NCBI GenBank assembly: GCA_021397845.1
Contig: CM038044.1
Coordinates: 81,415,942-81,479,941, forward strand
Length of the DNA: 64,000 nt
Direction of reading: 5' to 3'
Origin: Areca catechu
Taxonomy: Eukaryota > Streptophyta > Magnoliopsida > Arecales > Arecaceae
Made by a program: the position numbers and the translations under genes. This document shows, piece after piece, positions 23,801 to 35,800 of the stretch (position 1 is the first letter of the stretch; each line of letters begins with the position of its first letter). The notes beneath the pieces were generated by a model. That model was not told where the DNA came from. It made no database searches and saw only the letters and a program-made list of their open reading frames with translations.

Positions 23801-26800
23801 AGTTAAGAACAAATTTGGATTGCTGCCCAAAAATTCAGTACCCGTGCTTGGAGAAGATTTGAGGCATCTTCAACTCCCAAGCATGGAAACCACCAAAACT
23901 CCTCTTCAAGGATGTAGAGACCTCTCTTCTCTTGGATATAGAGATTGGGAATCACACCCAAGAAATGGGGATTTGGCTTTTGGTGGCTAGGAAGTAGGAG
24001 GCACAAGAAACCCTAGCGCCTCCTCTTTAAACTTTCCTTCTTTGGATGGGCGGCAAGAAACCCTAGGTTTCTTGCCTTGGAAGGCATGCCCTAGTGCTTG
24101 GGATGGCAGCAAGGAGAGAGGGAGAGAGAGGAGAGCTAGGGTTTTGGGAGAAAAGGGGTCTATCTCATTTATTCAATCCAATGAATAAAATACATATACA
24201 AGGCTCTCATGTTTCTAATCCAAAACATGAACCTGAACCTAAATCCAAACAACTCACATGCTAAGCTCACACATGAAAGCACTCACCAAAGTGCAAGTCT
24301 TGCATACTCTCTGGTGTGGGCACCAGGATCTGACAGAGGCTCCTCAACTCTCTGAGGATCTCTAACCAGGATTCCAATTTTTCGGGTCTTGTAATAAGGC
24401 TTTAAGCCTAAGCATTGTAATTTTTTTAGTCATGAATTTAGTCTCAATTGTTTTTGTTTAGTCCTGTACATTGACCAATTTGGTCAAGTTGTGTCCTGTA
24501 TTGATTCCAGTCCGAGTCTGGATCCAAGCCAGAATGGTCTTTGAGTCCAGCTCTACTATTAGGCCAAGCCTTGAAGGTCAACATTTCAGCCCTGGGGCGC
24601 CACTTCACCATCCCATGTGGCGCCACCTCATCTTGCCAAGTGGGCGGCACAAGTCAAGAATTCTTGGGCGCCAAAGGGAGACACATCACTTGATTCATTC
24701 CTCCCTTGCCTCCCCCTATCAAGCCTCTTTCCAAAGGAGCTGTGGACATCCAAGGAAGGTCAATGGGTAATGAAGGCATGATCCTTGTTTCAAGCCCCAT
24801 ATCAAGACTTCTTCCCAAAGTGCTTGGTCGGCTATGGAAGAAAAGCATTGACCCTCAAATCAAGAAGACAACTCCCTTGTTTCAAGCCCCGTATCATGCC
24901 ATCTTCCCAAAGTGCTTGGTCGGCTATGGAAGAAAAGCATTGACCCTCAAATCAAGAAGACAACTCCCTTCTTTCAAGCCCCAAATCAAGCCACAAGACC
25001 TTGGTCAACCAAAGGAAGAAGAAATTTGAATTTGGGCGCCCTCTTCATGAAGCTGTATTTTTTAAAATTTGAATGGATTTCAAGGTTTCTATATAAAGGG
25101 CCTTACCCCTCACTTGTAATGTTTAATGATGATGAATGAAAAGAAAAGATTTGAGAGCCACTCTTCTTGTTAGTTGCCTTCGTTCCTTAAAAACCGTCGA
25201 TCTCCGTGAGGGAGCGCCTTCGCCTTCGGGCGTCGAGAGGTGTGAAGCCTCAAGTTACCTTCTCTTCCGCCAATCCATCTTCCATCTTCGAGTTTGGAGG
25301 CCAACTGGCTGATCCATCTAGGCGCCAAGCAAGAAGACCCACAATCAACATCATCTTCAACCTTTCTTCCTTTATTTCTTTCTGCTACTTGTTGATTCCT
25401 AATCCTTCCCTTGATTGCTCACAGATCCTCCAGGTACCTCGAACACGAAGTCGGTCTCCCTTGCTTTCGAGACCTTCGGATGGAAAGCCGGTGCATCCGC
25501 AGGGTTGAAGGCTCGATCATCCAGGCCGCATCCGCGAGAGCGAATGAACTCGGCATCAGGCGCTTCAGAACTTTTTAAGGTTTGCCACCCTAACTCATAA
25601 GTTGGTATTGATTCGAGAGCTAAGTCCTACGGGGTTTCTCAATCCCGGGGTCCTCTTCCTTTTCTGTTTAGGGACTTGCTGGCTTGAATTTCTTGTTATT
25701 GTAGAACCCTAGATCTACTTTTTGTTTGTCTTCGGGAATCCTAAATCCAAAAAAAACTAAAAATCACAAAAAACAAAATCACCTGCATCATCCTAGCATC
25801 TAGTTAGTCCCGCATCACTCTCATCCCCATGGACCCAAACCTAGCCCAGATGGTTCTTAGCCCATCAAAGCCCCTATATCCCAGGCCTCAATGCTATGGA
25901 TGGCTGCACACCTCCACCCTAGGACCTAAGCTGGTCTTGAAACCTCCATAAGAGCTTCATGGAGCCAAAACCTTGGCCAAAAGCATCACATCTAAGCCTA
26001 CATATTTTGTAGAGATTTCCAAAAATCTACCATTGTTCCATGACTAAAATCCTAGATTCCCTAGATTCTCATTTGGCTACAATAGGAAGACAATAAGGCA
26101 TTTCCATCATATCGGATACAAAACTAGGATTATAGGCTAGGCTATGCCTATGTTCATAACTACCCACGAATTGCTTTGGAGTAGGCCAACCCGAATCCTA
26201 TACAGAGAAAAGGAGACATCAGTTGTATTGGCCCAATTCATGAATTTTATAGGATTTTCAAGCCAATAATCCAAACAGGCCCTTAAGTGTCTAAGCAAAC
26301 TATCTTACATGCCTAGGCATCAATTTTGATAACACTAGCTCTCACTTATTACTACCAGGGCACTGAAACAAGTAATTGTTAGTACTTATAAAGTTATCAT
26401 AGCAAAATCCTTTTTTGGGTTGGAAAAATCATTTATTTATGACCAAAAACTAATTAATCTTGGTAACTATCCTGATTATATTGAAGTGCTTTGGTACTCA
26501 TCTACTCCCAAACTAAAAAATTCATTTATTTCTAAGATAATCAGCCCTTAGTTTTTAACTCATTGTGTTGCCGCCGGGATTGTCGTGGTCTGCAGCTATG
26601 ATGCGTCGAGCTCCCACTAGACGCAAAGTCCTCTCCTCCGATCTGCTCCTTTGGTGACTGGCCTGCAAAAAAGAGGAGATCCAGGCCAGGGATTCCGACG
26701 AGGACACTCCGACGATCAAGTCAGTAGGACGATCGAAGGGAACAGAACCTCAGTAGCGAAGAGCTTGGGGACTGTCCGGCGTTCTGAGGGTGAAAGATGA

Positions 26801-29800
26801 AGTGAGAGTAAGTTTAGGGAAAATGAGAGAGCTTGGGAGGTTCGCTCTGTTGGCTCCTGGCCCGTCTGCTCTTCGTATGTTCTTTGTTTCTGCTTACCTC
26901 TCTGCTTACCTCCCATTCTGGTCTTATATGCGTGGGGTGGCCCGGATCACGTCCGGGGCTTTTTTGGAGTGTCCGTTTCCGGATACCCCTTTTTTGGAAG
27001 GGTTTCTAGTTGCTTTTGGTCGTCCCCTGTCAGGCCAATCTTGTCTTTCTGAGGGCGCCACTTCCCGTGGGAGGGGCAGACGCGAAACCGTCGTGCTCCG
27101 GGTCACAGTGGCGGGTTTCCATCCTGGGAGGAACCGCTGGGGCGTCCCTGGGCCTGAGGGCCTAGTGGAATGCTTTTCCTGGAAAGGTTCAGGTTTTGCG
27201 TCATGGAGGTCTTGTCCCCCGGTCGCGTGATGGTCGACGTGGCGGCACACAACAAGGCCGGAGGTCTGGTGGAGACCATCTCGTGCAGGTCGTGCAGCTG
27301 GCGCGTCACGGCCGAATCCATGGCAGGACATGCGCCACCTCCCGGAGGTCGTAGGCGGTTAGGCCCCTTCTTGTCATGGTTTGGACTTCTGTTGATCCTT
27401 CTCCCTTTCATCGTTGGCGAGAATCTTGGCCTTTGTGGGGCAAGACGAGCCATACTCTGGCAGCATGAGCGCGGCCCCTGCCAGGAGCAGGCCTCAGGCG
27501 GGGGGGCTCGCCTTATGAGCGCGACCCCGACTGGGAGCTAACCTCGGTAAGAGGGCTTGCCTTGGCAGCATGAACGCGACCCCTGCCGAGAGCTAGCCTC
27601 AAGCGGGGGGGGGGGGCTCGCCTTATGAGTGCGACTCCGGCAGGGAGCTAACCTCGATAGGAGGGCTTGCCTTGGCAGCATGAGCACGACCCCTGCCAGG
27701 AGCTAGCCTCAGGCGGGGGGCCTCGCCTTATGAGCGCGACCCTAGCTAGGAGCTGACCTCGTTAGGAGGGGTCGCGCTCATGTTGGCTCGCCTTGGCAGC
27801 ATGGGCGCGACCCCTGCCAGGAGCTGGCCTCAAGCGAGGGGGCTCGCCGTATGAACGCGACCCTGGCTGGGAGCTGACCTCGGTAGGAGGGCTCATCTTG
27901 GCAGCATGAGCACGACCCCTACTGGGAGCTAGCCTCAGGCGGGGGGGCTCGCCTTATGAGCAGGATCCCGGCTAAGAGCTGACCTCGGCAGGACTCGCCT
28001 TGGCAGCATGAGCTCAACCCCTACCGGGAGCTGGCCTCAGGCGGGGGGCTCACCGTATGAGCACGACCCCGGCTGGGAGCTGACCTCGACAGGAGGGCTC
28101 GCCTTGGCAGCATGAGCGCGACCCCTACCGGAAGCTGTCCTCGACAGGAAGACTCGCTTTAGCAGCATGAGCACGACCCCTACCGGAAACTGGCCTCAAG
28201 CGGGGGGCTCACCTTATGAGCACAACCCCAGCTGGGAGCTGACCTCGGCAAGAGGGCTCGCCTTGGCAGCATGAGCACGAACCCTACCGAGAGCTGGCCT
28301 CAGGCGGGGGGCTCGCCATATGAGCACGACCCCGGTTAGGAGCTGACCTCGACAGCATGACCGCGACCCCTACCGGGAGTTGGCCTCGGGCGGGGAGCTC
28401 GCCTTATGAGCACAACCCCGGCTAGGAGCTGATCTCGGTAGAAGAGCTCGCCTTGGCAGCATGAGCACGACCCCTACCAGGAGCTGGCCTCAGGCAGGGG
28501 GCTCGTCTTATGAGCACGGCCCCGGCTGGGAGCTAGCCTCGGCAAGAGGGCTCGCCTTGGCTCTTTACTTGGCCACCATGCCCAGGTGACAGGTCTCTCT
28601 ACAGCGTGGCTGCTTGCATACTCCATGTCAGCAGATGTACCACATCAGATGCCCCCACTCCTAAACCTGGAGAATGAAGCGACGCTCCGGGCGAGGGGAG
28701 TAATTATTATGCTGACATGGAGGGGGGCACGTCTTGCGCCACAATGCCTTGCTCGCCAACGCTCCGGAGATTAGGCCTTCGTGCTAATGGGGTGACACCA
28801 CGCCACCCCTCATGGCGTCACCTCTCTTTAGAAGTGGGCATAATTGCCACGCCGGGTTCGAGGGGGTCGCCCCCGAGTCAGAGCGTCGCTTTCAACACGT
28901 GGCGCACTCCAGCTGGTCTGAAACGAGATTTGGCACACGTCTTCGACAAGTACGAAGCGACAGGGCTCCAAGCCGCTTGAAAAAGACTCGTCCTTCTGTT
29001 TCTCGAGGGTTCTCCAAGCGACAAAAGACAAGGTTTCTTCTTCAGAGCAACCTTCTCCCCTTTTCTTGGGCGAGGTCACGAAGTTCCAGTAGGTTAGGCT
29101 TCCTCCTTTCATTCCTTTGCTCTCCTCCTTCGGCCTGCGCTGGAGGAGTACCCTTCTAGGTTCCCTCCTTTCTCCACTTTTCTATCGCTTCTGATGAGTC
29201 CTTCCGGTGAAGGGCGTCACCGCCAGGGTTTCTCTGATGGTACGGGGCCTTCCCAACCGAGGCCTCCTTCGGATAGCGAGGAAGTCCCGACTGTGCTTCG
29301 CAGGGATCCCTGCCGGACGGGGATTGTGTTGAACCCCCGTAGCTTCTTCTCAGCCCGCCCCCTCTGTTAGGGAGTCCGGTGGTCCCGCCAGCATTGCTTC
29401 GATGATGATCGACGAGGATCTCCTCTGCGTCCGGAGGTCGTTTGGGGTCCCTGACTCCATCCGACTCTTTATTCCTGGGTTGGGGGATAGGGTCACCTCC
29501 AGTGGCTCGGGCCGGATAGCCCTATACAAAGACTTCTCCGCAGGTCTTCGTCTTCCCTTCCACATCTTTTTCTTTGCTTTCCTTAGTAACTACTGCCTAG
29601 TTCCGGCCCAGCTTACCCCCGACGCTGTCCGGACCATTTTATGCTTTATTGTCCTTTGTAGTCATAACGGGATCATCGCCCGCTTCTCCCTCTTCAGGGC
29701 CTTGTTCACCTTGAAGCGCCACCCCTTCAATAACGGGTGGTGGTCCGTGTCTCCCCACAAGGGATGTTTCAAACTCGATCTGCCCACCTCCATCAAGGGG

Positions 29801-32800
29801 TAGAAGCACAGTTTCTTTTTCGCCTCGGTTGAGGAGCGGACTGGATCTGAAGTGACCTAAACACTTCCCCCAACCGATAATCTGCGGTCGAGCCGATCGA
29901 TAAGGAAATATTCGACCAACTCATCTCCTCCCAGGTCCCGTCTCCTCGGGATTTGCTGTGCGAGCAGAATCTCGTCGAAGCTGGGGTCATACAGGCCCAG
30001 TCCCAAGGTAAAACTCGTCATCATACTTCTTTTTCTCTCAAGGATGGGTCTGGTCCAGGGATAAGGCTAACCAGTCTGCCTCATGTCACAGGAATGAGAT
30101 TCAGCTTCGAGGAGCTCCACGGGATATCTCAAAAGAGGGCTACTACCGAAAAGCTCGAGGGGGAGCCTGGGAAGAACCGAGACAGGGGCCCTGCGACGGG
30201 CCCGACGAGAGGGAGCCAGCCGCCCCACCTGCAGTGCCCAGATCGCAGGGCCAGGCCCCAGTCAGTCGACCTAGGAGCAACGCCGAGTCCACGAAGGGAG
30301 CCCCACCGCCAACTCTAGCAGTTTCTTCCCACGCTGCTGGCCTGGCACAACAGAAGTGGTGGAAGCGGCAAGCGCAGCTGCCACAGGGATACCAATTCCG
30401 TCGCCTGAAGCTTGGATTGCCAGGGGCGACCTGACTGGTGCGACGTCTGCACCAGGAGTCATGCCGGGTGCGCCGGGCCAGGAGGACAAAACGCACATCA
30501 TCATCCTGCTCGGGGGCTCCATGATAACTCGGGACGGGATGGTGGCGAAAGATATTCTAAATTTCCTTGTCCAACCGTTGGACTGTCGGGACCGAATCGG
30601 GAGGCCGATGGCAGAACTTGCCACCGGCATGTTTTCTCAGCTGATGTCGGTGAGTGATCTTCAAGCCTCTTTTCCGTCTTCCCTTCCCTCGAGGGGCGCT
30701 GACTGTCGCTTTCCGTGCAGGTGGTGCGGATGTCCAGATCCTACAAGACGCCAACCGAGCGCTGCTAAAGCGTGAGGCCCGCCTCCACCGGGAGAGGGAT
30801 GAGGCACGGGGTTTAACCGGGGGGCGCGGGAAATGGAAGGTCAACTAGCTACCGCCCAGTCTAGGGTGGCAGAGTTGGAGAGAGCGGCCGAGCTTGAGGT
30901 AGCCCTTGCTGCTGAAGAAAAGGATGCCAACTCCCGTCGAGCCGAGATGGCCCGCTTGGAAGGGAGGGCGCAAACCCTTCGATCCCAACTGGAGGAGGCC
31001 CGAGCCACGAGGGCGGCTGAGAAGGCGATAGCAGCTGTCGCGCTAATGGAGATGGCCAAGAAGGAAGCCGCCGAGGCCATCCCCAAGTTCATGGCATCTC
31101 AGGCCTTCAGGGACGAGGTCACCAAGGCTGTCCTAGATTCCTTCCACCAGGGATTCAGGACTTCAAGAACAAGGCCTCTCGTTCGTACGGGCTAGAGGGG
31201 CTGGACAACATCCAGCCTTCTCTCCCACTCCCTGGGCAACAGGGCGAGCCTGTCATCGAGGTGGCGCCGAAGCCAAAGGAGGCTGAAGTCGAGGCAAGAT
31301 TCGAAGCCGCCCAGGATGCTCCACAGGCGACTGAGGTCACTCGCCGGCCCGGGAAGGAGCCGGCGACCGATGCATAGGTTTTTCTCCTCTTTTTGTACTT
31401 GGAATCTTGGGAGGACTCCCGGTTTGTCGAGGGCGCTTCACAGGTAATGTAAAAACTTTTTAAATGAAACATCCCCCTTTATGACTGATGTTCTTTACCT
31501 GAAAATTCTCTCTTCTTCTCACTCTTTTTCTTCTTTCTTCATTTTTTTTGGGAGTTCCTCTCGGGTCTTGATCATTTCAAATTTGTTCTGGGGCCTTAGG
31601 GTAGGTATGAAGGTTCGTGGGAGTCCCTCTGTTCCTTTTCTCTTGACTCTTAGAGCTATGCAAGTCCAAGAACAAGACCTCTGAGTCTTCCCGCTTCACC
31701 CTACGGCGAGTTAGGTGTGAGCAAGGCAACAGATCTTGCTTGGTTCGCCAGGCTGTGAGTTAGGCGGCAGATGGTGCGATTGCGTGGGGTTCCCATCAGG
31801 CATCTCCGGACTGTGACCAAGGCGGCAGAACTTGCTTGGTTCGCCAAGCTGAGTCAAGCGGCTGATGGTGGGATTGCTTGGGGTTTCCATCAGGCATCTC
31901 CGAATTGTAAGCACAGCGACAGAACTTCTGCTATGGAGTGACGGGCTTCATAAGTTTCCGGGCTTAGGGTGCCGGGCTTCGTATGTTTTCGGGCTTAGGG
32001 TGCCAGGCTTCGTACGTTTCCGGACTTAGGATGCCGGGCTTCATAAGTTTCCGGGCTTAGAGTGCCGAGCTTCGTAAGTTTCCAGACCTAGAGTATCGGG
32101 TAGGGTTTGCAGTACCGTCCCGTACCGCCCGGTATGGGGTGTACCAGCCAAGAGCCGGTACGGTTCATGCATATAAAACGGTCTGGCACTCGAACCATTA
32201 AAAAATTAAATTCCGTACGATACGGTCGGTACTGTAGCGTACCGTACCATACCGCCCGGTTCGGGCTTGGTTCGGCCTGGTTCGGATCTATTTCATGTTT
32301 CAAACAGAAATCTTTGCTTGAGAGGGGGAAAAAGATTGTTTTTTAAAAAAAATATCGGTACGCATGTCGGTACGATACGGTACGGACCGTATCGGCTGCT
32401 GACCGGTACGGGTCCCGGTACCGGTTCAGCGATCCTTGGTATTGGGCTTCGTAAGTTTCCGGGCTTGCTCCGCCAGACCTCGAGTCGAATGGGTGAGTTC
32501 CTGCACAGGTGAAAAACAGTTACACCAATAAAAAGGAACTTTAATTATTGAAAAGCCTTACATTATGGATAGTACATCCTCAGGTTGCTGGCATTCCAGG
32601 TTCGCGTGAACCGGGCGCCGTCAAGCTCAGCAAGGTAGTAGGCCCCCCCTGGCAGGGCCTCAACAACTTTATAGGAACCTTCCCAGTTCAGGGAGAGCTT
32701 TCCACACTCCCAGTTGGGATGCTTCTGCCCGTGTCTAAGGATGAGGTTGCCCGGGCGGAACACCTTAGGTCTCATGCGAGAGTTGTAGTAGCGCACCACT

Positions 32801-35800
32801 CGTTGCCGGTAGGCTACCATCCGTAGTCGAGCCTTATCTCTTCTTATCCAGCAAATCCAGGTTAAGGAGGAGACGGGCTGGGTTCGCAGCTTCGTCATAC
32901 TGTCTACTCGCAGCATGGGCAAGCCAAGCTTCACCGGAATTACAGTCTCAGTACCAAAGACGAGGTTGAAGGGCATCTCGCCAGTGGCTGTGCGGGGCGT
33001 GGTATGGTAAGCCCACAGCACACTGAATAGCTCCTCAACCCATTGATCCTTAGCTTCATCCAGCCTCGTGAGAAGCCCTTGCAAGGTGGTCCGGTTGGTC
33101 ACCTCGACCTCACCGTTAGTATAAGGATGAGCCACCGAAGTGAAATGATGGCGGATGCCTAAGTCGGCACAGAATTCTTCAAAAGCCCAGTTGTCGAATT
33201 GCCTCCCATTGTCGGTGATAATCGAGTGCGGGAGGCCGAATCGGCAAATTATGGACTTCCAGAAGAACGACCGGACCTTCGCCTCCGTTATCCGGGCCAG
33301 TGGTTCGGCCTCGACCTACTTGATGAAGTAGTCGATGGCCACAATCAAGAATTTTAGTTGCCCGGATGCAGCAGGGAAGGAACCTAAGATATCCATCCCC
33401 CACTAGACGAACGGCTACGGAGCCCATAGTTGGGAAAGTGGGGACATCGGTTGCCACTGAATGTGGGCATGACGGCACCGGTCACACTTCCTCACGAAGT
33501 CGGCGGCGTCTTCCGGCATCGTTTTCCAAAAATACCCCTGCCGGATCGCTTTATAGGCCAAAGTTCTACCCCCCACATGGTTGCCACAGATGCCTTCGTG
33601 TATTTCCTAGAGCACGTAAGCAGTCTCTGAGGGCTTCATGCACTTTAACAGGGGGTAAGAGTAGAACCTCCGGTACAGCTGCCCGTCCATCATCACATAA
33701 CGCGCGGCCTTCTTCTTGAGCAAGCCGGCTTCCTTTCGATCGTTCGACAAAGCGCCAGTGTGATATACTTAATGTAAGGGTCCATCCAGCTGGCTTCGGT
33801 GGTGACTTGCTGGACTTCAGTTGTAAGCTCGTAACTGGAGTCTCAAGATATTCGACGAAGGTACGCCCCAGCTTGAACTCCGACAAGGTGGCCAGTCTGG
33901 AGAGGATGTCGGCCCGGGCATTCTCTGCCCGCGGGATATGGGAGATGCCAAAGTACTGGAGGGTTACCGTATGTGAGCGCACCCTGTCCAAGTACTTCGC
34001 CATCATGGGGTCCCGGGCTTCGTACTCGCCAGAGACTTGGCCCATTACCAGTTGAGAGTCAGTGAAAACCTTTAGCCTCTTGACACCCAGCTCGCGGGAC
34101 ACCTTTAGCTCCACAAGGAATGCCTCATATTCAGCCTAGTTGGTCGCCTTGAAGAAGCGCAGGGCATACTCTGCAACAACCCCGTCAGGATTGGCAAGGA
34201 TGAGACCGGCTCCGCTCCCTCCGGCGTTAGATGCGTCGTCGACGTGAAATATCCACGTCATCTCTGCTAGGGTCGAGTCCAACCTGGGCTCGGTCTGCTA
34301 GTCCGCCTCCTCTGGGCCCTCCAACCAGGTGCATTCCACCAAAAAATTGGCCAGGACCTGAGCCTTTTGCACCGGCCGCGGACGATAGGTGATGTCGAAC
34401 TCGTTGAGTTTCAGTAGCCATTTGGTTAGGCGCCCCGGGATATCGGGGCGGCTAAGGATGGCCCTCAAAGGCTGATCGGTGAGGACGGCAATAGGATGCG
34501 CTTGAAAATAGGGCCTAAGGCGTTGCGCAGACATTATTAGTGCAAAAATATTTTTTTTGAATCGGGTGTACCTGATTTCCGCATCGCGAAGCAACTTGCT
34601 GGTGTAATAGACTGGCCGCTGGACGTCGTCCTTATTGGCGCGGACTAGTATCGAGCTGGCCACTTCGGGAGACACCGCCAGGTACAGGAAAAGCTCTTCT
34701 CCAGGCTCTCGTATGGACAGCAGCGACGGTAAGGCGAGGACCTTCAGCCCCTCAAATGCCTCCCGGCAATCTTCCGTCCAGGTGAAATTATTCATCTTCC
34801 GCAGTACCTTGAAGAATGATTGACAGCACTCAGCGGAGCGCGAAATGAAGCGGCTTAATGCCATGATGCACCTGGTCAAGCGCTGCACCTCCTTGGAAGT
34901 GGGGTGCCTCATATCAGTGATTGACCGGATCTTCTCTAGGTTGGCCTCTATTCATCTCTGGGTGACCATGAACCCCATAAATTTTCCAGCCACGACACCA
35001 AAAGTACACTTGGCGGGATTCAGCTTCATCTGGTAGGAGCAGAGGTTATCAAGGGCTTCCGCTAGGTCGGCGACATGGTCCGACTCCGGGCTGCTCATGA
35101 CAAGCATGTCGTCTACGTACACCTGCATGTTGCGACCAATCTGGCCCTTGAAGACTTTATTGACCAGACGCTGGTATGTAGCTCCCGCGTTCTTGAGACC
35201 GAACGGCATCACCTTTTAGCAATACGTACCCGTCGGTCACAAATGCCGTATGCTCCTCGTCTTCCGGAGCATGCAGATCTTATTATATCTAGAGAATGCA
35301 TGCACGAAGCTAAGATATCTGTGGCCCGAGGTCGCGTCCACCAACTGGTCAATCTTGGGAGTGGAAAGCTATCCTTCGAGCATGCCCGATTGAGATCGGT
35401 ATAGTCCTCACAGATCCTCCACTTTCCAGATGCTTTCCTAACCATCACCACATTAGCGAGCCAATCAGGATAGCATACCTCATGGATGAAGCCCGCCGTG
35501 AGTAATTTCTCAACCTCTTCGTCGATAGCCTTCTGTCACTCCGGGACGAAGCTCCTCTTCTTCTACCAGAAAGGACAATGACTGGGATCGATGTTTAACC
35601 TATGGGTGATCACTTCTGGAGGGATGACGGGCATGTCGGTGGTTGTCCAGGCAAAGACGTCTGCGTTGGCTCGCAGGAAGTTAAGCAAACGGGATCTCTC
35701 TCCGTCTGGCAACAGGGCCCCAACTTGTACTGTTCTCGAGGAATCCTCTCCCAAGGGAAAAGACAAGGGCTCAACTGGTGCGCCCCTTAGCTCCGGGTCC

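Larger units (their letters stand above)
18803..26002 (-). mobile_element. Ty1/copia retrotransposon, decayed, interrupted by a solo LTR
   Basis: Minus-strand element with 3' LTR 18803-19577 and 5' LTR 23707-26002 (785 bp once the insertion 24312-25817 is excluded). LTRs run TGTTGAAGC to GCCTACA in plus-strand reading. A degraded initiator-Met primer site (ATCAGAGCCTGG on the minus strand) lies next to the 5' LTR. Flanking pentamers TCTTT and TATTT differ at one base, consistent with a mutated target duplication. Coding order on the minus strand is gag, integrase, reverse transcriptase, RNase H, which defines copia. It sits in the WD40 giant intron in gene orientation. Confidence 0.85.
23707..26002 (-). 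repeat. 5' LTR of the minus-strand copia element, split by insertion
   Basis: Two parts, 23707-24311 and 25818-26002, together match the 3' LTR; between them is a 1506-bp solo LTR flanked by CTCTC. Confidence 0.8.

Noticed and set aside
24444..25139. Frames of about 70-107 codons in the solo LTR
   Set aside because: They follow the 92-bp duplication and lie between LTR borders; no protein similarity seen.
26790..27541. Plus- and minus-strand frames of 100-146 codons in the gypsy LTR
   Set aside because: Each recurs in damaged form in the other LTR (38271-39015), and they run into the minisatellite; LTR sequence, not genes.
27465..28570. CRISPR-like array from regular repeats
   Set aside because: There are no unique spacers; units are contiguous minisatellite copies inside a plant LTR.
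32088..32512. Short frames across the GGTACGG MITE
   Set aside because: They are translations of palindromic repeat DNA in a non-coding MITE.
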